Below are positions 4,555-5,761 of a stretch of 5,761 nucleotides of DNA, piece by piece. The stretch spans positions 1-5,761 of the forward strand of contig JANNRW010000149.1 of assembly GCA_031401815.1 (NCBI GenBank), read 5' to 3'. The stretch is from JANNRW01 sp031401815 (lineage in GTDB: Bacteria > Desulfobacterota > Desulfuromonadia > Geobacterales > DSM-12255). A program made the position numbers and the translations under genes. The notes under the pieces are model-generated. The model was not told the origin of the DNA. It saw only the letters and a program-made list of their open reading frames with translations, and made no database searches. The stretch's first letter is position 1; each line of letters begins with the position of its first letter.

Positions 4555-5727
4555 ATGCTTTATCAACTTGAAAAATATGCGCAGAAACTCCTTGCCGACC
4601 GTTCGGCTCTCTCTGGCCGAATTGCGGTTGCTGCAAAGGACGATCTGCTCATCTCCTGCGGCGAGCCGGAATTGGCGCTCCTTGCACAAAAGGTGCTGGA
4701 GCGTCTGAATGCCTTGAGTCTGGTCGTTGCTGCGCCATCTCTCCCTTTTGCCGACCTGCTGGTAGCCAGAGCAAAAGAGGGTGATAGTTGTATCGAGCCG
4801 CAGGATACCGAGACGCGCACCTATCTTCACGACATCCCCTTTATAAGGAGGGCTGAACTGTCTGTAGGACTGGAAGAGCAGCTGGCGCGGCTGCTGGGTA
4901 ACCGCAAGGGGGTAATTGTCGAGGGTGTCGGCATCTTCGCAGTCGGAGGGGTGACCGTTGAGCAGGCTTATATCAACTACTCCTCAATATTTCACTCCAC
5001 CTTTGTCAAATATCTGCAAGATCTCCTGCAGACCGGTTTCCTGCTTCCGGAAGAGCCTGCCCATTGCAGAAGGTTTTTCTCTGAGTGGCTTTTGCCGCTC
5101 AATGCCGATGGCTTGCTGTTTTATTCCGGGGAGCTGACAGAGCGTGAGGATATCCTGCAAGAGATAGCAACTGTGGGGCGCTACACAGTGGAACGGGGTC
5201 TGGTCGACTCTTTCTTCGGTAACATCTCCTGCCGCAGTGACGATATTATCTATATATCCCAGACAGCTGCCAGTCTTGATGCTCTTCCCGGCTGCATAGA
5301 TCCGGTTCCGTTTGATAACTCCTCGACAGTCGGAATTACTGCCTCCAGTGAGCTTGCAGCGCATCGACGCATCTATGAAACCGGCAATGCCAGGGTGATA
5401 CTGCATGGTCACCCGAAGTTTGCCGTTATCATGAGCATGCTTTGTGAAACTCCGGAGTGTAGCATTAAAGACTGCTGGCGAGACTGTCCGCATGTCAGGA
5501 ACCTTGGAGGAACCCCTGTTGTTGCCGGTGAAATCGGAGCAGGGGGGCTGGCCAGGAGAGTTCCACCTGTCATAGCTTTGTCAGGAAGAGCTATTGTCTA
5601 CGGACACGGGGTATTTACCACCGGAGAGAGAGGGTTTGCTGAACCATTCCGATCAATGGTGGAGGTGGAGAACTGGTGCAGAGGGGAGTATCGGCGACTC
5701 CTGGAGGAAAAGGTCGGGAGTATTTAG
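4555..5727 (+). CDS. Two-module class II aldolase/adducin-family protein
   Basis: 390 residues, cytosolic. The C-terminal module (about 195-385) is a complete class II aldolase/adducin domain: FGNIS (221-225) for phosphate binding, SSE with the catalytic acid Glu266, the zinc ligands His284 and His286 in HGHP, and the third zinc ligand His351 in YGHGVFTTG. These correspond to Glu73, His92, His94 and His155 of fuculose-1-phosphate aldolase. The N-terminal module (about 1-160) looks like a degenerate copy: the third-His position reads VEGVGIFAVG with Val125, and the HxH position reads VVAAPS. Between HGHP and the conserved GGTPVV lies a cysteine cluster (Cys297, Cys302, Cys307, Cys311, with His313) absent from standard sugar-phosphate aldolases. 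A metal-dependent retro-aldol cleavage, epimerisation or decarboxylation of a sugar (phosphate) is plausible, but the substrate is unknown. The gene follows recG by 48 bp on the same strand and is likely in the same transcript. The start is fixed by an in-frame stop at 4546-4548. Confidence 0.88.
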   Translation: MLYQLEKYAQKLLADRSALSGRIAVAAKDDLLISCGEPELALLAQKVLERLNALSLVVAAPSLPFADLLVARAKEGDSCIEPQDTETRTYLHDIPFIRRAELSVGLEEQLARLLGNRKGVIVEGVGIFAVGGVTVEQAYINYSSIFHSTFVKYLQDLLQTGFLLPEEPAHCRRFFSEWLLPLNADGLLFYSGELTEREDILQEIATVGRYTVERGLVDSFFGNISCRSDDIIYISQTAASLDALPGCIDPVPFDNSSTVGITASSELAAHRRIYETGNARVILHGHPKFAVIMSMLCETPECSIKDCWRDCPHVRNLGGTPVVAGEIGAGGLARRVPPVIALSGRAIVYGHGVFTTGERGFAEPFRSMVEVENWCRGEYRRLLEEKVGSI

Positions 5728-5761
5728 CTGTTCAGCGTCTTAAGCCGCCGTTGGCGACCCT

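Noticed and set aside
4499..4708. Plus-strand 69-codon frame starting with TTG at the end of recG and reading through the hexamers
   Set aside because: Overlaps the aldolase gene in another frame and has no family resemblance beyond the repeat-encoded peptide.
4174..4830. 218-codon open frame on the minus strand across the recG-aldolase junction
   Set aside because: Antisense to two real genes; its STLTSTLTLTST stretch is only the translation of the hexamer array on the other strand.
4984..5493. 169-codon minus-strand open frame inside the aldolase gene
   Set aside because: Antisense to conserved aldolase motifs, with no domain resemblance.
5744..5761. CGCC-GTT-GGCG hairpin after the aldolase stop as a terminator
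   Set aside because: Only a 4-bp stem with a 3-nt loop and no T-run before the window ends; cannot be judged.

Overview
The window holds five protein-coding genes in two divergent groups. Codon use, a balanced-to-slightly-high GC content and the gene families (a stand-alone GspE N-terminal-domain protein, a chitobiase-like-domain lipoprotein, an archaeal-like HD protein, and a two-module class II aldolase) suggest a delta-proteobacterial chromosome of the Geobacter/Desulfuromonadales type. That placement is inferred from family resemblance; no marker gene proves it. There are no RNA genes, transposases, phage genes or CRISPR arrays.

Left half, minus strand, in transcription order: (1) a small HD-domain metal phosphohydrolase-like protein (2086 to 1538); (2) a secreted lipoprotein with one chitobiase/hexosaminidase C-terminal-type beta-sandwich domain (1480 to 1085), which has its own sigma70-like promoter overlapping the HD gene's stop codon and a rho-independent terminator just after its own stop; (3) the first 334 codons of a protein with an MshEN/GspE N-terminal domain, a long charged linker and a GAF-like second domain, running off the left edge of the window.

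Centre: a 116-bp divergent intergenic region (2087-2202) with a good sigma70 promoter for the HD gene, a perfect 15-bp palindrome, and a weaker candidate promoter plus a clear ribosome binding site for recG.

Right half, plus strand: recG (2203-4506) encodes a complete RecG branch-migration helicase preceded by an extra N-terminal SpoVT/AbrB-type DNA-binding domain. It is followed after 48 bp by a class II aldolase/adducin-family gene (4555-5727) with two aldolase modules, the first degenerate and the second with all expected zinc and catalytic residues plus a four-cysteine cluster. The 48-bp gap consists mostly of tandem GGTTRA hexamers, and the same hexamer family encodes part of the linker of the GspE-N protein 4 kb away.

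Nothing here is clearly a new multi-gene system. The points most worth checking are the AbrB-RecG fusion with a palindrome in front of its gene, three 8-nt G/C homopolymers inside recG, the shared hexamer repeat, and the unusual aldolase.
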